Positions 50,301 through 63,749 of a stretch of 64,000 bases of DNA are shown here, one piece after another. Numbering within the stretch: position 1 is the stretch's first letter; every line of letters starts with the position of its first letter. The notes under the pieces were generated by a model, which saw nothing but the letters and a program-made list of their open reading frames with translations, was not told the origin of the DNA and ran no database searches. Source of the DNA: Bugulina stolonifera (lineage: Eukaryota > Bryozoa > Gymnolaemata > Cheilostomatida > Bugulidae); NCBI GenBank assembly GCA_935421135.1, contig OW285189.1, positions 7,585,072 to 7,649,071 on the forward strand, in the 5' to 3' direction. Both the position numbers and the translations under genes were made by a program.

Positions 50301-51455
50301 GTAGGTAGCCCATGGCATTGTGAAAAAGTCATGTAGGCCTATAACATTATCTGTCTAAAGTGGGGGCCTAGTTCATGCAATTTTCATGTGTGTTTTAGCA
50401 AACCAAATAATAATAATACACAAGTCATAAATTATATAAAGATCATTCTCAGCCCAGTCGCGTGAATTCAACACCACAGCTGGACTGGTTTTTTGGCAAT
50501 ATAATTGTCTCCAGAAGACTCTATTCACCATAAGTTACCAGGTTTGTTCAAAATACTGGAGGCCTCATGAATGAATTAAAGCGAGCATGTAGACTTTACC
50601 TCTACCTAGTTTGGAAGAGGAGCTAATGACTTGGTGGGACAAGGAAGAGCCTTTGGCAACCTGGTGCCAGTGAATCTAGTGGTAGCTATTACTACCTTTA
50701 TATAGGATGGTTGGTGCAGGCTCAGTGTGACCCACCTCATTTATTCTACATGTACATGTAACACTAGGGTCAAGTTGGCACCCTTATATTAGCAGCATGT
50801 CACTTTCAAAATGGGCCCAACGCATTCAAGTCAGCTTCATATCTGTGCTTCCAAATCCCAGTTTTCATGGAATAACACTAAGCAGAGTTTCCTAAACTCT
50901 ACAACGAGTACTTTACTGAAGCTAATCCAAGTTCAGCACCCCTTGTGGGGGTGGGGGGAATGTACAGTTCCTGTAGAACACATAACTCGGTTGATTTTAG
51001 AAAATCAGATCAGATGGTTAGCAACACACAGTAATAGCAATGAATTAACAGAACTGAGACATAGCAATGAGAATAAAATATTTTATTAGTAATTAATATA
51101 CAATTATTATTACATATATAATATACAATTATTATTACATAATTATTTAGTCTAATAATAATATTAATAATAAACATTGGAACAACCAAACTAGTCGCGA
51201 TCCCGTTTCAATTAAAAAATACATCATATAAAGAAAAAATTAAATATTAATGAAAATTACTTAATAATCTATAAAATATTTGTCAAAAAGTTTAATGACT
51301 GCAAGTCATACTGAATTTACATAAATAATGCATAGCTGAGTTTTTAGTTTTATATTTTTGATGTTGGTAACTGAGAGATGATAAAGGTTGGTGTATTATG
51401 CAGTAGATATAGCTAGAGGCTGCATACAGGTAAAAAGATATGATACAGTGCTGTG
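47330..51455. other. Gene-free stretch between the lectin gene and Capicua
   Basis: No exon with a convincing frame was found on either strand. It contains a three-copy repeat at 48075-48167 and an AT-rich stretch at 51060-51300. A tttatt at about 51082 could be the Capicua polyadenylation signal (AATAAA on the minus strand), some 375 bp beyond the stop. Confidence 0.45.
48075..48167. repeat. Three-copy tandem repeat
   Basis: ACTGGACCTACGTGTACACT followed by GTGCAGCACA is repeated three times with a period of about 33-36 bp. Confidence 0.8.
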
Positions 51456-51458
51456 TAA

Positions 51459-54400
51459 CTATCGAGGTCTCTCTGTATTACAGTCTATGGTAGAGGGCGG
51501 AGCAGCGCGTAGCTTCTGTCTAACTTCACGTATCTTCAGCTGTAGACAAGGTTTACTGGGGAATATATCTAGATGCTTGTCATAGAATGCTTGTGTGGCT
51601 TCATCTACAATAATGAGCCACAGATATAGATAGATAGAAGTACTTCAAATAAATTAATGATAATGATATAATTAAAACTGAATCTCAACACAGGATACTC
51701 AGCGGAAATTTTAAAACCCGCGCATTTTTAATATACTGACAAAAATATGAAAGCCGACTAAACAAACTATTATAAGCCGAGTGTGGTGAGTATAGACTCG
51801 CCTACTCAAGGAATACAGAGAATAGGACGGTGGGGGGGGGCAGGTAGCCCCACACAGCAACAGGAGCAGGGTTGGATTGGTAGACTTACTGGAGGGAAAG
51901 AAGCTGCCATATTCCTCAAACAACTGCAGCACCAAACTCCTCCTCTGGTCCAGAATACGGCGCAGTGAGGAGTAGCCTCCTGGAGACCCAGGCGTCTTGG
52001 GAGTGCGGGGCGAGTCACACCCCACCCCATCTGATGACAGCTCTCCTGACAAGCTCACTACAAATACATAGTAGTACCTGCTAGACCATTTATTGTTAGA
52101 TGAGTGATTCTACATGCTTAGTGAATGTAGATAATGTGTTACCCCATGTGACCTGATGATTACCACAATAGGTTTTCCCATATAAGACTACAATATATTT
52201 GGACACATAAAGTAAACCAACGGATAATACAATCTGGGGGACAGGCCTTATCCATATACATAGCCATGTCTGAGTTAGTATAGACTTATTATGTTATGAT
52301 GTTACTGCAGGACTATATACTATTTTACTGTAATATAGTACATGATCATAGAGAACATGGAATCATGTATACAGATGATAGAAATAGTACATGTATACAG
52401 AGTGCATATCTCTTCACATCTCACATCAAATGAATAAGTCTATATAGATATATCTGCATGTAATTGTTCTCCACCAGTATTCTCTCTGCTCAGTTATTCT
52501 GGGTGTATACTATAACAATGCACAGCACATTCCAGGTATAAAAGTCTTAGCTAATATCCAGTGTGAAGCTGGGTGCAAGAAGGTAAAGAATAGCTTACAC
52601 AATGACTTCTACAAACTGCTTCCAATCATAAGAAATTGAATAATTGGGCTGTAGAATGAAGGAGCTAGTTAACGATGTAATTATTACTAATTACTTTTGG
52701 GCCTCCAATTAGATAATTTCATTATCACATGCAGCCAACACCCAAGTCAGCAGCTACCTGGCATGCATGCATGTACACAGTATATACAAGCTGTGTATAT
52801 GTTGATGCCTAGATACTGCAAGCCTAAGCATTATAGATGCTGCCGATGGAAATCTAATATTAGATTCACAGGAAGACTAAAGGTCCCCTAAGCTATGAAC
52901 GGAATTACCAACTCTACCTCTAATCAGCCTAGTAAATGTCTTCAGTCTAGCAGTAATCAAGTCAAAGGTTAACACACAGTAGTAGCCTACACTTAAAAAT
53001 TTATTTTATAACGATAGTTTAGAACTGTGAGAGTAAGCTGCCTGAATAATGTCGGTCACATAGTTATCACCTGCTTCTTCATAATCTTATACTATATGAA
53101 TTATTATGTTAAAGGGGATTTTTCGGTACCGATTGAAAATAATAATTGTGAAAAAAAAGTTGAATGTTCCGAAGTAGATGCATCCTTCACCTGTCACTCT
53201 GGTAAGCTCACAACCAGAGATCTGAAGTTAGCTGGAAACATCACATCAAGATAAAGATGGGTTTCTGTGGCCAAAACTAGGTTGAAAGTTGGAACTATCT
53301 TATTGGCTGACCAGCCTTATTAGAATAACCTCACATAGTCAACTACAAATGTCATGAAAGTGAAAGTAAATAATTCTGTTAATATTGTAAAAAGCTTTAT
53401 TCTAACCAATTTTGCCCATTTTGAGGTAGGTGAGTTAAATTTAATACATAAATGAGTTAAACTGATGACAGTGCAGATAACTAAGTGAATCAACTATCAA
53501 TTTAAATCAATTAGTCAAGGCTTTATTACCTTTCCAAACTACTACTTTCAACTCCCACTCATTATTGTACTGAATGGGTCCAATTTTGGTCTATATTCAG
53601 TGTAAAATGAATTCAAGTAACCAAAACAGTAAATAATAATTATTCTAAATGATGCAATGAAACAGATATAAGCAAAACTACCTTCAGCAGCAACAGAATC
53701 AGCACGTGCTTTGGTTATCATTGTCGACAGTCTCGCAACTACACATAATTATATGATAATACTTATATTATGTCAACAGTATTCCATCGGCTAAAAAATT
53801 TTGAGACTTGAAATTCCAAAATCATCGGGCAGATAACTGCTTTCACGCCAGCCAACTTTAAAAGATTGTAAATTTCGGCCGATTTTTGCAAAATGTGTAA
53901 AATCCCCTTTCAATCCAACAAGACATACTTTGCTCCTGTCAGTCTATTGTAAAGGGGACTTACTATTGTATTTACCAATAGTGGCTGGGACCATAGCTGC
54001 AGTCTATTAACTTTGAATTATTACAATACACTTTTGTGTGGCAACTCCTTTATCTTACACTTTTCTACATTTAAATGTAGTATGAATGGCACTTCAGAAT
54101 CACACATGTTGTCTAGTAGCTACTTACACCTGTAGTAGATATTTACACTTGTAGTAGTTACTTACTCCTGTAGCAGTTACTTACACTTATGGTGGCTACG
54201 TACATATGTAGTGGTTACTTACACTGGTAGTACTTACATTTGTAGTGGTGAGCAGGGTTCGAGGAGATAGAAGAGTCTGAGAGATTGTCTAGATTGAAGT
54301 CTTGACCAAAGAACTTCCTTCCACAGCCAGGGGTGGCAGCAGATAAGGGTGTGGCAGCGCTGTCAAAGTAAATATCCAGCATAATCAAACAATGACATAA

Positions 54401-57400
54401 TGTACTCACTGGGTACAGCACATGAAGTATACCCATGTATGTACATGTATCAACGTCCTTCCCAATTCTATCCACTTCCACTAAAATGCATCCCTAATTT
54501 GATTGAGGCTATCTGTCTTGTCTTTAATTTGGAGTAAGCAATTTCAAAGACCAGGTAAATACTGTTTGCTTTCATATTAATAGTTCAATTTATACATTTA
54601 TTCAATTATACATTTCGGAGTTGTATTACTTTCAGATCACAGTTGAGACCATACGCAAAAATCCTGCCCCCCAACACCCACCCACCAGCAACTTAATTTT
54701 ATCAGTAACCCTGCTGGTGTGGCTCATGTAGGCCCTAAACTGTTTTAATGACCACAAGACAGCTAAAGGCTACTTCCATGCAAAATTCATATGAGAAAAT
54801 ACATTTTAAATTATGTAGCCTACTCTATGTTGAAGGCAACACAACTCCACGTCAGTGACACATTTTATCTGGAGTGGATATTCCTGGATGAGGTGATGAC
54901 CAAACCCAAAAAGCAAACAATTAATGGCTTACTAAGTAGAAACTATATGGAATTCACGATAAATTATATCACAAAATTGCTTAGACTTGTCTTCCCACTA
55001 AAGCAGAATGTCTTTGGTGAAGAAAGAAGATAACTTCAAGATGAAAATCTTAATGAAATTCATCGTGAGAAGGCAACTTCAAAAGGCATTGAAAGTTCAA
55101 ATGGCAATCTAATTAGGGTTGTAGGGTGTATTATTGTATTGATTCTGCTAGTTGCTTGAATAATTGAAGTCTGGCTCAAACTCACGATTCCCCCTCATTC
55201 CACCCTTAAACCTTAAAACACATGTAGATGTAGATGTACTAGCAGTGCATATACTGTATGTGTATCATAGGTGAGTATGTACAGTATACCAACCCAACAT
55301 TATTACAGTGTGCAACACTATTGAGTGCAGTTAGCAGTGTACCTTGAGCCTCCAGAAATACGAAGAGGGGTGTTAGCTGGACTGTCCCCAAACTCTGCCT
55401 TCTTTTTCCTCATAGAGGCTAATAAGACCCTTGGGCTCTGAGGTATCGGTGTTCTGTTGTCCTTACTTGGGTCAAACTCTGGAAGCTGGTCAAACTTAGC
55501 CTCAAATCCTACGTCCTCCAACACCCTGAAATAATATATTGTTGCTAGAACCTAGGCTTCATGCATTGTGTGTATAATTGAAGAACTGATCAAAGACTAA
55601 GTTAATTAGTGAATAAGCCTAATTATACATGCACATGCAATCTAGTAAACACTTCTTTCCCATATATGAGAGTTATCTTCCCTCAAGAAAAACAATGACA
55701 AGGAAAGACAACTACAAAACCATTACTGTTTTACTACAAATGGGATGCTAGATTACCTGATCCAAACCATAAACATGAACAATATTGACTTTTATAGTGA
55801 AATCTACACTACATTATAGTATAACTTATAGCTGCTATCAGTTAAAACAATGAAAACTCTTGAATGGATTAATACAAGACGCCAATTAACAGATTATGAG
55901 GATTAGCATGCAGTCGGGGAGAGATTAGTCATAATACAGACTTACTTATCTCTCTCAGAGTCAAAATTCTTCTTGAAGAAAGATCCACTGCGTAGGGGAC
56001 TCTTTGTGTTGTGAGGAGAGATGCTAGCTTTCTCGTCTGTGATGTGTGTCGGCAGGGCAAATGGTGGGGGTATCTTTTTCTCCCTCTAAAAGTGTAAAAA
56101 CCTTGACTATAATGCATATTCAAGTCCCATTGCTAAACACTTTACGCAGCAACATTTAGTACAACGACAACCTGTATAATGTTCAACCAGTTTTCATGTA
56201 CACAATGCACTCCCTGTCTTTACCTATTTACAATTAGAGCATGTTATATTCATACACATCAAACTTTGTGAGCGGATCAAGTAGGTCTACTCTATAACTA
56301 GAGAAGATAACTCCATATCTGTGTGAAAAATCTCTGCATAAAATTTCTTTACAAATGAATAAAATAACAACCTCTCACAAAAGACAGAGTAATTTATGAA
56401 TATTGTTTGATGAATGAACAGGTCATGATACATGTATATATACAATACACAGCATCTATGGAAATAACATTATTATTGTTATACTAAACTCTGCCAGCTA
56501 AACATTCCACAGCCCTGAATCATTCCCCAAGAATGTAAAGATACTATTTTAGTGAATATTATGAGTAAAAGGGGGGCACTAGATGTAAAGAGTTTATCTG
56601 TATTTATAATGTTATTAGTCATCACCACTTTACAATTCTGCAGTAATACAATGCATTAAAATTATTATAGTAGTAGCTATTAATGACAGTAAATGATCAA
56701 TACTACTGTGTAGGTGAACTAGATATACAGTAATGTGTCATGTGGTAATATAATCCCTCACAATCTCAAATACTGTGTAATGTCAGCCATATTATTCAGC
56801 GTGAATCACCATATAGTGCTTTATCTATGGCCAATCATGTGGAGGAGACACCAGTTTTAAACTAACAACACAGTTGACAGCACATGACAGTCTACATAAA
56901 TCAATTTTTAGATTCCCTAAGGAAACATAAATATAAGAAAAGACAGCATAATGGATGATCAAAATAGTGAAACAAATACAAACCTACAGTTGAGGAGACA
57001 ACTCCAAACGTAGGATGTAGGTAGACCTTGCTTTTTATATCAAACAAGATAATATGGGATGTTCAAGGAATCTTATAGCTAATTTGAAATACGGTTCACT
57101 GTTTTGCATTCAATAACACTCCACCGCTTTACCGGTCAGTCAAATGTAATGTAATGTGCACACAACTCCTAGTTAGCCATAAAATCCTAAAATCTGCAAC
57201 CAATTACTATACCTATACTAAGGACATCAGTAAACTTGCTGCCTATCGTATTGGTCTGCTGCGTTTTGCATCCATAGTTTTATACTGATTTAACTGCCAT
57301 ATCTTGTATGGTTGTTGAAGCCACACCTACTCTACCAGCTGCCATGAGCCACACCTACCCTACCAGCTATCATAAGCCACACCTACTCTACCAGCTATCA

Positions 57401-60400
57401 TAAGCCACACCTACTCTACCAGCTACCATAAGCCACACCTACCCTACCAGCTATCATAAGCCACACCTACCCTACCAGCTATCATAAGCCACACCTACTC
57501 TACCAGCTACCATAAGCCACACCTACTCTACCAGCTATCATAAGCCACACCTACTCTACCAGCTATCATAAGCCACGCCTACCTTTGCTGGGCTGAGTAG
57601 CTGAGCTGAGTTGGAGTCAGCACTTGGAACTGTCTGTGCAATCTCGATGTGTGGGACTCCTTCCTTTTTAACGGATCTTGTATGGAACTACAATATGAAA
57701 AACAAATATTATTGTAGTTATCTCTCTATACTGTTACACTAAGCACAGATTTACAGTTGACTAGCCTATGTGTTTAGGTGGTTTGGTTATGACATTAAGT
57801 CCATGAGGCTACGCTGACACCTATCAAAAGTGATGACTAGTGCCCCTGGGGACTGGTAGCTGTGTGGACACATCAGAAGTATATGGATCTTAGTTTACAA
57901 TGTGCAAGGAAGGCACCAGGTGTAGACAGATGGCTCTGAAGTCATAGTGTAACAAAATGCAACAAGCACCTTGATGACAGTGTCACTAATTACAGTTTAC
58001 ATATAAATAGAAACCATTCCCCTATTCAATCATCATTTGAGTTTATGTTTTGACATTTCTATTAGCTGAGAGGTTAGTATAGCGGATGAAATGATTGACA
58101 TTTACATAATAAGATACAAAATAGATAAGGAATTGGACAAGACTGGTGATATGTGTATTATACATTGTAGTTGCAGTGTGTAGTATTGGCATACAATCTA
58201 CAATAAGAGTGTTAGCATATACAATCTACAATAAGAGTCTTAGCATATACAATCTACGATAAGAGTGTTAGCACATACAATCTACAATAAGAGTGTTAGC
58301 ATATACAATCTACAATAAGAGTGTTAGCACATACAATCTACAATAAGAGTGTTAGCATATACAATCTACAATAAGAGTGTTAGCATATACAATCTACAAT
58401 AAGAGTGTTAGCATATACAATCTACGATAGGAGTGTTAGCACATACAATCTACGATAAGAGTGTTAGCACATACAATCTACGATAAGAGTGTTAGCACAT
58501 ACAATCTACAATAAGAGTGTTAGCACATACAATCTACAATAAGAGTGTTAGCACATACAATCGACAATAAGAGTGTTAGCACATACTATCTACAATAGGA
58601 GTGTTAGCACATACTATCTACAATAGGAGTGTTAGCACATACAATCTACAATAAGAGTTTTAGCACATAGAATCTACAATAAGAGTGTTAGCACACACAA
58701 TCTACGATAAGAGTGTTAGCACATACAATCTACAATAAGAGTGTTAGCAAATACTATCTACAATAGGAGTGTTAGCACATACAATCTACAATTAGATTGT
58801 CAGCAGGTATTACCTTAACACCTTCAGTTTCTGAGGTAGAACAGTTTTTGTCTCGGACCACATCTGTAACATATAAATAAAACTGTCAATATTGAGGATG
58901 GGCTGGTGCAAACCCAGAACTAGAAAGTTCAGTTTCTGAGCTATCTTTTGATACATTATTCATATCTAGTGGATCATTTGTACAGTAACTAATCATGAAA
59001 ATAGCCTTGTGATGCACCTGACAGTTGAGTTAAGGGCAAATAGCCTGTGGGTAAATAGCCTGTGGGCAAATAGCTTGACCAATGCCTTGAAGCTGCATTT
59101 AACTTTTTCGACTGGGAGAAGGGGGGTGTCACTTTGAAAGGTTTTCAATAAACACTGTACAATATGATGTTAAATACAACAACAAGAGAGTGTTCTTCAC
59201 TTCTGCATGTTGGTGCAGCCATAGCTTTTATTTGGTTTGCACACTCACATTATTGATGTGAAAGTGTATATTACAAGGCACTGATAACTCCAGACTGATC
59301 AGAACCCTGAATTAACATGCATATACATGTAGATACACCTGAATATTTTATTAAGAAATAGGAAATATGGAGTGATTCAATGGAATTGCATGTCAACCGC
59401 AATGAATATTAGAGAAGGAGAGGGGGTATGGTAGACAGTACCGTGTTGTGTAGCAGAGTTAGCCTGAGCACCATCTACTAGTGGTATGCTAGCCGTGGTG
59501 GCCCTCACTTTATTCAAGTAAGGAATCTGTCTATCACTGACATAACCAACCTCTGCCTTCCCGGTTATTTTTTTACTACCACCTCCTGAATATATACAGA
59601 GTAAACATGTTATAAGATTACAAATGTACACACTGCAACAACATAGTAAGTAGTAGTGTAGGAGGGGATAACTACCAGAGGGTATGCTATGTAGGAATGA
59701 CACTGTCCTCAAGGTCACGAATATGTAAAACATAATATAGTGTACGTCTCTCAACTGTCAGCACACTGGTCTAGCTCCTGATAGAGTAACAGTTGCATAA
59801 TATAAACACTCACCCTGATAGAACGATACTGTCTCAGAGATTGGTTTACTACTAACATTGGTTGTGATAGGCTGATTCATCACCTGTACAACCAATGAAA
59901 TAGGGAGTTGAACATACACGTCACTACATGTACACATAGGCCATGTAGGATATAGACTATGTCATTAGCTTAGAAATTGGCAGAGAACAAAAATTCAAAA
60001 TAAAAAACAGTAATTCACTGTTCAGCCCCGTTCTACATGTAAATAGTACAAAGGTCAGCCACTGCTGAACTAACATACACGTAGCACGTACGGACTGCGG
60101 TATCAGCTGCTAGTCTCGTGCTGAGAAATATCAATGTATCTAAATATAGGTGCAGCATTACATTAGCTCCAACAGAGTTACCAAACTCTTTGAGGTAACT
60201 GCTTTCCGTGGAGTATGAGTAAGGACAACTCCAAATATACCACAGCATACAACATGTAAATGTAAATATATGTATGGGCTGCCAAGCCTCAGAGTACGGT
60301 GACATATTATATGCATGTACATACATGTATATATAAGATATAAATAGCTCTGCCTAACCTGTTCAGAAGAACTGAGGTTTACATCAGGTGCTCCTACATT

Positions 60401-63400
60401 CCCCTTGTCTGTACCAGGGAGGGAAATGTGAGGTTGACCACTCTGTCCAACAACTACCCACGGAGTTATACAATGTACTGGAGTCCTGCCAGCTGTCGGA
60501 GCCCTCTGGTCGGAGTTTGTGCCTACATGAATCACATACAATGGCTTTCCAATTACAGGCTCTTTACAAGAAATGTAAAACATACAGCAAAATCCTATTC
60601 GGGAGTTATACCATCTTATCATGGATGCAAGCCAATTTTTCCTATGAGGAAACACAGCCATAGTCAAAGGGTGGACAGGGGGCACTAACCCAACCCTCCC
60701 CCTCCCCTCCTCCTCTATGATCAAAGTAAAGTGGTCTGAAAACACTGTTTTGAACTTACACACGTTTGCCCTCCCGTGGTCACACACACCCCTTCTTTCC
60801 TCTTACCCTTCAGTGTTTTTTGCCTACCTACCAACACTTTCTAGAGATAGTACCAGAGATGCATGTACATGGAGGTCCCGTATTGGACAACAACGTATAA
60901 GCTAGTTTAACAAACCCAAATAATACTATTTTGCTATCAAAGCATTACACCATTATTATACTATTCTAAAATCCCAGGGAAATCCACTACTAATTGTCAT
61001 GCCTGACTTGCCCGTAGCAAATCATTCACTGCCTTCTATCAAAAAAAGCCTGCAGCTGTACTACAGTCTAAATAGGAGGGGAAAACAAAACCTGCCATTT
61101 ACCAAGGAAACTTCACACAACACAAGACACATGGAGCAGTAAAAAGTAACATAATTACTAGGCAGCATATAGATTTAGATACCTGGGAGGGAAGAGCTGT
61201 CGGGTTTAGAGGAAGGTAAAGGCCTAAGTAGAGAGTACGCTGCACTAGTACTACTACTAGTAACAGTCACAGTACTAGTAGCAGTAGTAGGAGTAGTGTG
61301 AGTATTAACAGGTCCAGCACCTGCAACAAGAGTAGGCTTATACACTGTGTACATGTAATTATGACATCACTAATATACACCAGTGTAATACCATCACTAG
61401 CCAACTACTAGCAACACTACCCTAGAGTAAGTCATATAGTGTTGGTTTCTAACATACCGGATTCTTCAAGTTTGAGGTGGGCCTTGAACACCCCTGCTTT
61501 AGGTTGGAAACCATTGCTAGATGGTCTTGGTGGCTCCTCAATATCCTACATAGATAGAGAATACGATGTGAGACCAGAGGTATAGGATACACAGTATACA
61601 TGGATATGTGTATAGCAGTTGAAATTGAATTGTTGATGCTTTGATAACAGGGCGTGTGCATGGGGGAATTCCATCACAACTGTTTAGGTGTCCTTATACC
61701 AGCATGTGCTTTACAAATGCTGCAATATTTCTTTAATAAAACAATAACATGAGCAACCAAAGAAACATTTCATTCTTTATTCAGTTTTGATTTCTGTCTT
61801 GTGGTTAGCTAGTATGGGTGACAGCAGAAGTTAGCCTGTGAGGGGGAGAGGGGAGGGGGGAGAGGGGAGGCGGTCATCTTATTAGAGAGCAGAGAGTGGG
61901 ACTTAGACTTGTGACCTAAAGGTCTACAGATTGTCTAGTGAATTACTGATAACTGCAGCACTCTGTCACCTTAGAAATCTTCTAGGACTTCCTGAAATGA
62001 TGTGATTACTTTCGAGTCGAGAACCTACTAATGTAGTAGGCCTACATGTAAATTGGTAGCATTTGAAAGTATGACACAAGAACTTGTTGACCTTATCATC
62101 CATCTAAACAGACCACAAACACAGACCACAGACAATACCGATTGGCAGTATCATGACAATACAATCAACAGTCTGATAGTGAGCCCATGTGGTATAGGGC
62201 TATATGATCTTATATAGTGAGAGAATGAGTGATTTGGTGGATTTCTGCCTTTCAAGACTGCTACTTGTTGTGGATGGTGCAAAGGAATCCCCCTCCTCAG
62301 GATATATGTAATTCCTCAGAATCCAGTTGGTATGTGAGAGTGGCATATCGTGACATGTACTCGGTAGTGGTCACTAAATTTAGTCACAGCTGTCAACCTG
62401 TCACGTTATGCAATGGGCTGTGTGTCAGCTAAAGCAAACCCTTGAGAGCTTAGAATGGCGCATATAGAGTGGAATTTTACACATCATCAATTGCTGGATA
62501 AATCTACTTTACATTTACACTGACTACTTACTAGTCTAATTCAAACACTATTTTTGGAATTTTTTATTTTATTGTCTATTGCTTACCGCAGGAGTTCTCC
62601 AAGGGAGAAATTTAACCAGTAGGCCCTACACGACTCTAAACCCGAATACATCCTGCAAGGATTAGTGTCCCAAATTATATCACTGTCAACAACTGGACAT
62701 AACTTCCGAGTTAATTTCACATCGGCGAACTTTACGAAGATGTAACTTCCGTACAATTATGATTGGAAGATGTTGGTGTGGGTTAATAATAGTAATATCA
62801 GACACATTGTATGATTTTAATGATTCCTAATATTTCGACACTAACCTGACACTAACCTGAGCGTCATCATCAGTGTCGAAATATTAGGAATAAAATCATC
62901 AAAATCATACAATGTGTCTAATATAACTTCTTATCAATTATGATTACGTTGCCAACTGCATAATATAGAGATATTCACATTTGTATACCAGTAGACCAGA
63001 GGACATCCCTGCCTTAGACCCTCGCGTACCACTATTATAATGGTGATCCAGCTCAACTCCAGGTCAAAGGGTGACGGACAACCTACTGACCGATGACCAC
63101 CAAAAACAGATTCCGTAAACTAGAATTCTAAAAAACTACAGGACTGGTACCTGTGGAGTGGTACAGGTTGGTACAATCTGATACTGATCTGACATTTACT
63201 AGACTTTCCATTAAAACTCCAGAAAGAGAGTTGTCTTCTCCATTAGGCTATACGTACTCTAATATCACCCTAAACATGATTCAACTGGTAGTGACAGGTT
63301 GCAGCATACGAGTAGAACTATGCGACTGTTCAGAGATACCAGATGAAAAACGGATCTTTGTTAAAAGTACAGTTGGAAAATCACCTCAAATACCCCAAAC

Positions 63401-63749
63401 AAAGTTCTGCTGTGAAACAGGTTATCAAATTGAAACTTGTATTATGTTCCTTTACCAATATTATCAAAAGTACCGCTATAATAGCAAAACTATTGTCATA
63501 GTAGCATAGACTGAGTTCCACTCACCTCATTAGCACCATATTTAATGGGCGTGGGTCGCAATGCAGTGGCTGTAGCATCATCACCTGAACCGTGATTGTT
63601 TGGTTCCACTGAGTTTTGATTGGCTGAGATAGGAGAGAATCGGAGTTTAGAGTTTGTCCGAACGTTAGGAGAATCAACCGAGTTAGTCTGTGCTACTTCC
63701 TCCTTAACTGACACCTCCGGGTGCCTCTTATTACTGGAAGTTGTCTTAC
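51459..63749 (-). CDS. CIC: Capicua (CIC) transcriptional repressor, 3' fourteen exons, N-terminus beyond right edge
   Basis: Exons on the minus strand: 63749-63526, 61545-61458, 61320-61183, 60561-60359, 59883-59814, 59585-59442, 58863-58814, 57687-57583, 56085-55946, 55525-55343, 54359-54238, 53738-53682, 52057-51890, 51604-51459. All junctions are GT-AG with agreeing phases, giving about 612 codons. The first ~350 are disordered, Ser/Thr/Pro-rich linker. Then [14 protein letters not shown] leads into [19 protein letters not shown] and [13 protein letters not shown], which match the conserved CIC block before the C1 motif. The C-terminus [24 protein letters not shown] and [19 protein letters not shown] is the C1 motif. 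In fly and human, CIC binds TGAATGAA-type sites through the HMG box together with C1 and represses receptor-tyrosine-kinase target genes until ERK inactivates it. Here C1 is intact; the HMG box must be encoded to the right of the window. Confidence 0.9.
53682..53738 (-). CDS. CIC: Capicua 57-bp cassette exon
   Basis: Between TGTGTAG and GTAGTTTTGC the frame reads [18 protein letters not shown]. It is 57 bp with phase 1 at both ends, so it can be included or skipped without changing frame between exons 54238 and 52057. It lies between the VLEDVGF block and the C1 motif. Inclusion is plausible but not proved by the sequence. Confidence 0.55.
54110..54240. repeat. ~21-bp tandem repeat of splice-donor-like motifs next to a Capicua exon
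   Basis: On the minus strand the authentic donor (CACTACAAAT/GTAAGTACTACC) is followed by about six degenerate units with GTAAGTAACYACTACA, five of which retain GTAAGT. The exon end itself resembles the unit. Confidence 0.7.
57319..57582. repeat. 28-bp minisatellite abutting a Capicua splice donor
   Basis: About nine and a half units of AGCCACACCTACTCTACCAG followed by CTATCATA, starting at 57319 and every 28 bp. The last partial unit (AGCCACGCCTAC) is itself the first bases of the intron: on the minus strand its GTAGGCGTGGCT is the donor of exon 57687-57583. Confidence 0.9.
58193..58795. repeat. 28-bp minisatellite, about 21 copies, in a Capicua intron
   Basis: The unit is CAATAAGAGTGTTAGCATAT followed by ACAATCTA, with period 28. 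Sporadic variants (CATAT/CACAT, ACAATA/ACGATA) form small runs, as expected from unequal exchange. It ends about 20 bp from the donor of exon 58863-58814. There are no unique spacers. Confidence 0.9.
60630..60790 (+). repeat. Diverged copy of the 4.7-kb repeat family
   Basis: AAAGTAAAGTGGTCTGAAAA followed by CACTGTTTTGAA resembles AAAATAAAGTGGCCTAAAAA followed by CACTACTTTTGAA at 4756-4795, and both follow a C-rich tract. This supports a dispersed repeat. The copy lies in a Capicua intron and its ends are not clear. Confidence 0.4.
62801..62918. mobile_element. Small inverted-repeat element (MITE-like) in a Capicua intron
   Basis: GACACATTGTATGATTTT at the left end is matched inverted at the right end, and the stem of about 45 bp reaches TATTTCGACACT with a short insertion in the right arm. 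The loop carries ACACTAACCTG twice. TAATATCA and TAATATAA flank it, a possible imperfect 8-bp duplication. Confidence 0.55.

Noticed and set aside
58193..58795. CRISPR-like array of 28-bp repeats
   Set aside because: The repeats are contiguous with no unique spacers, in an intron of an animal gene. This is a minisatellite.
63153..63509. 118-codon plus-strand open frame inside a Capicua intron
   Set aside because: It is antisense to the host gene, with no family match I can see and no splice or promoter signals. It may be chance.
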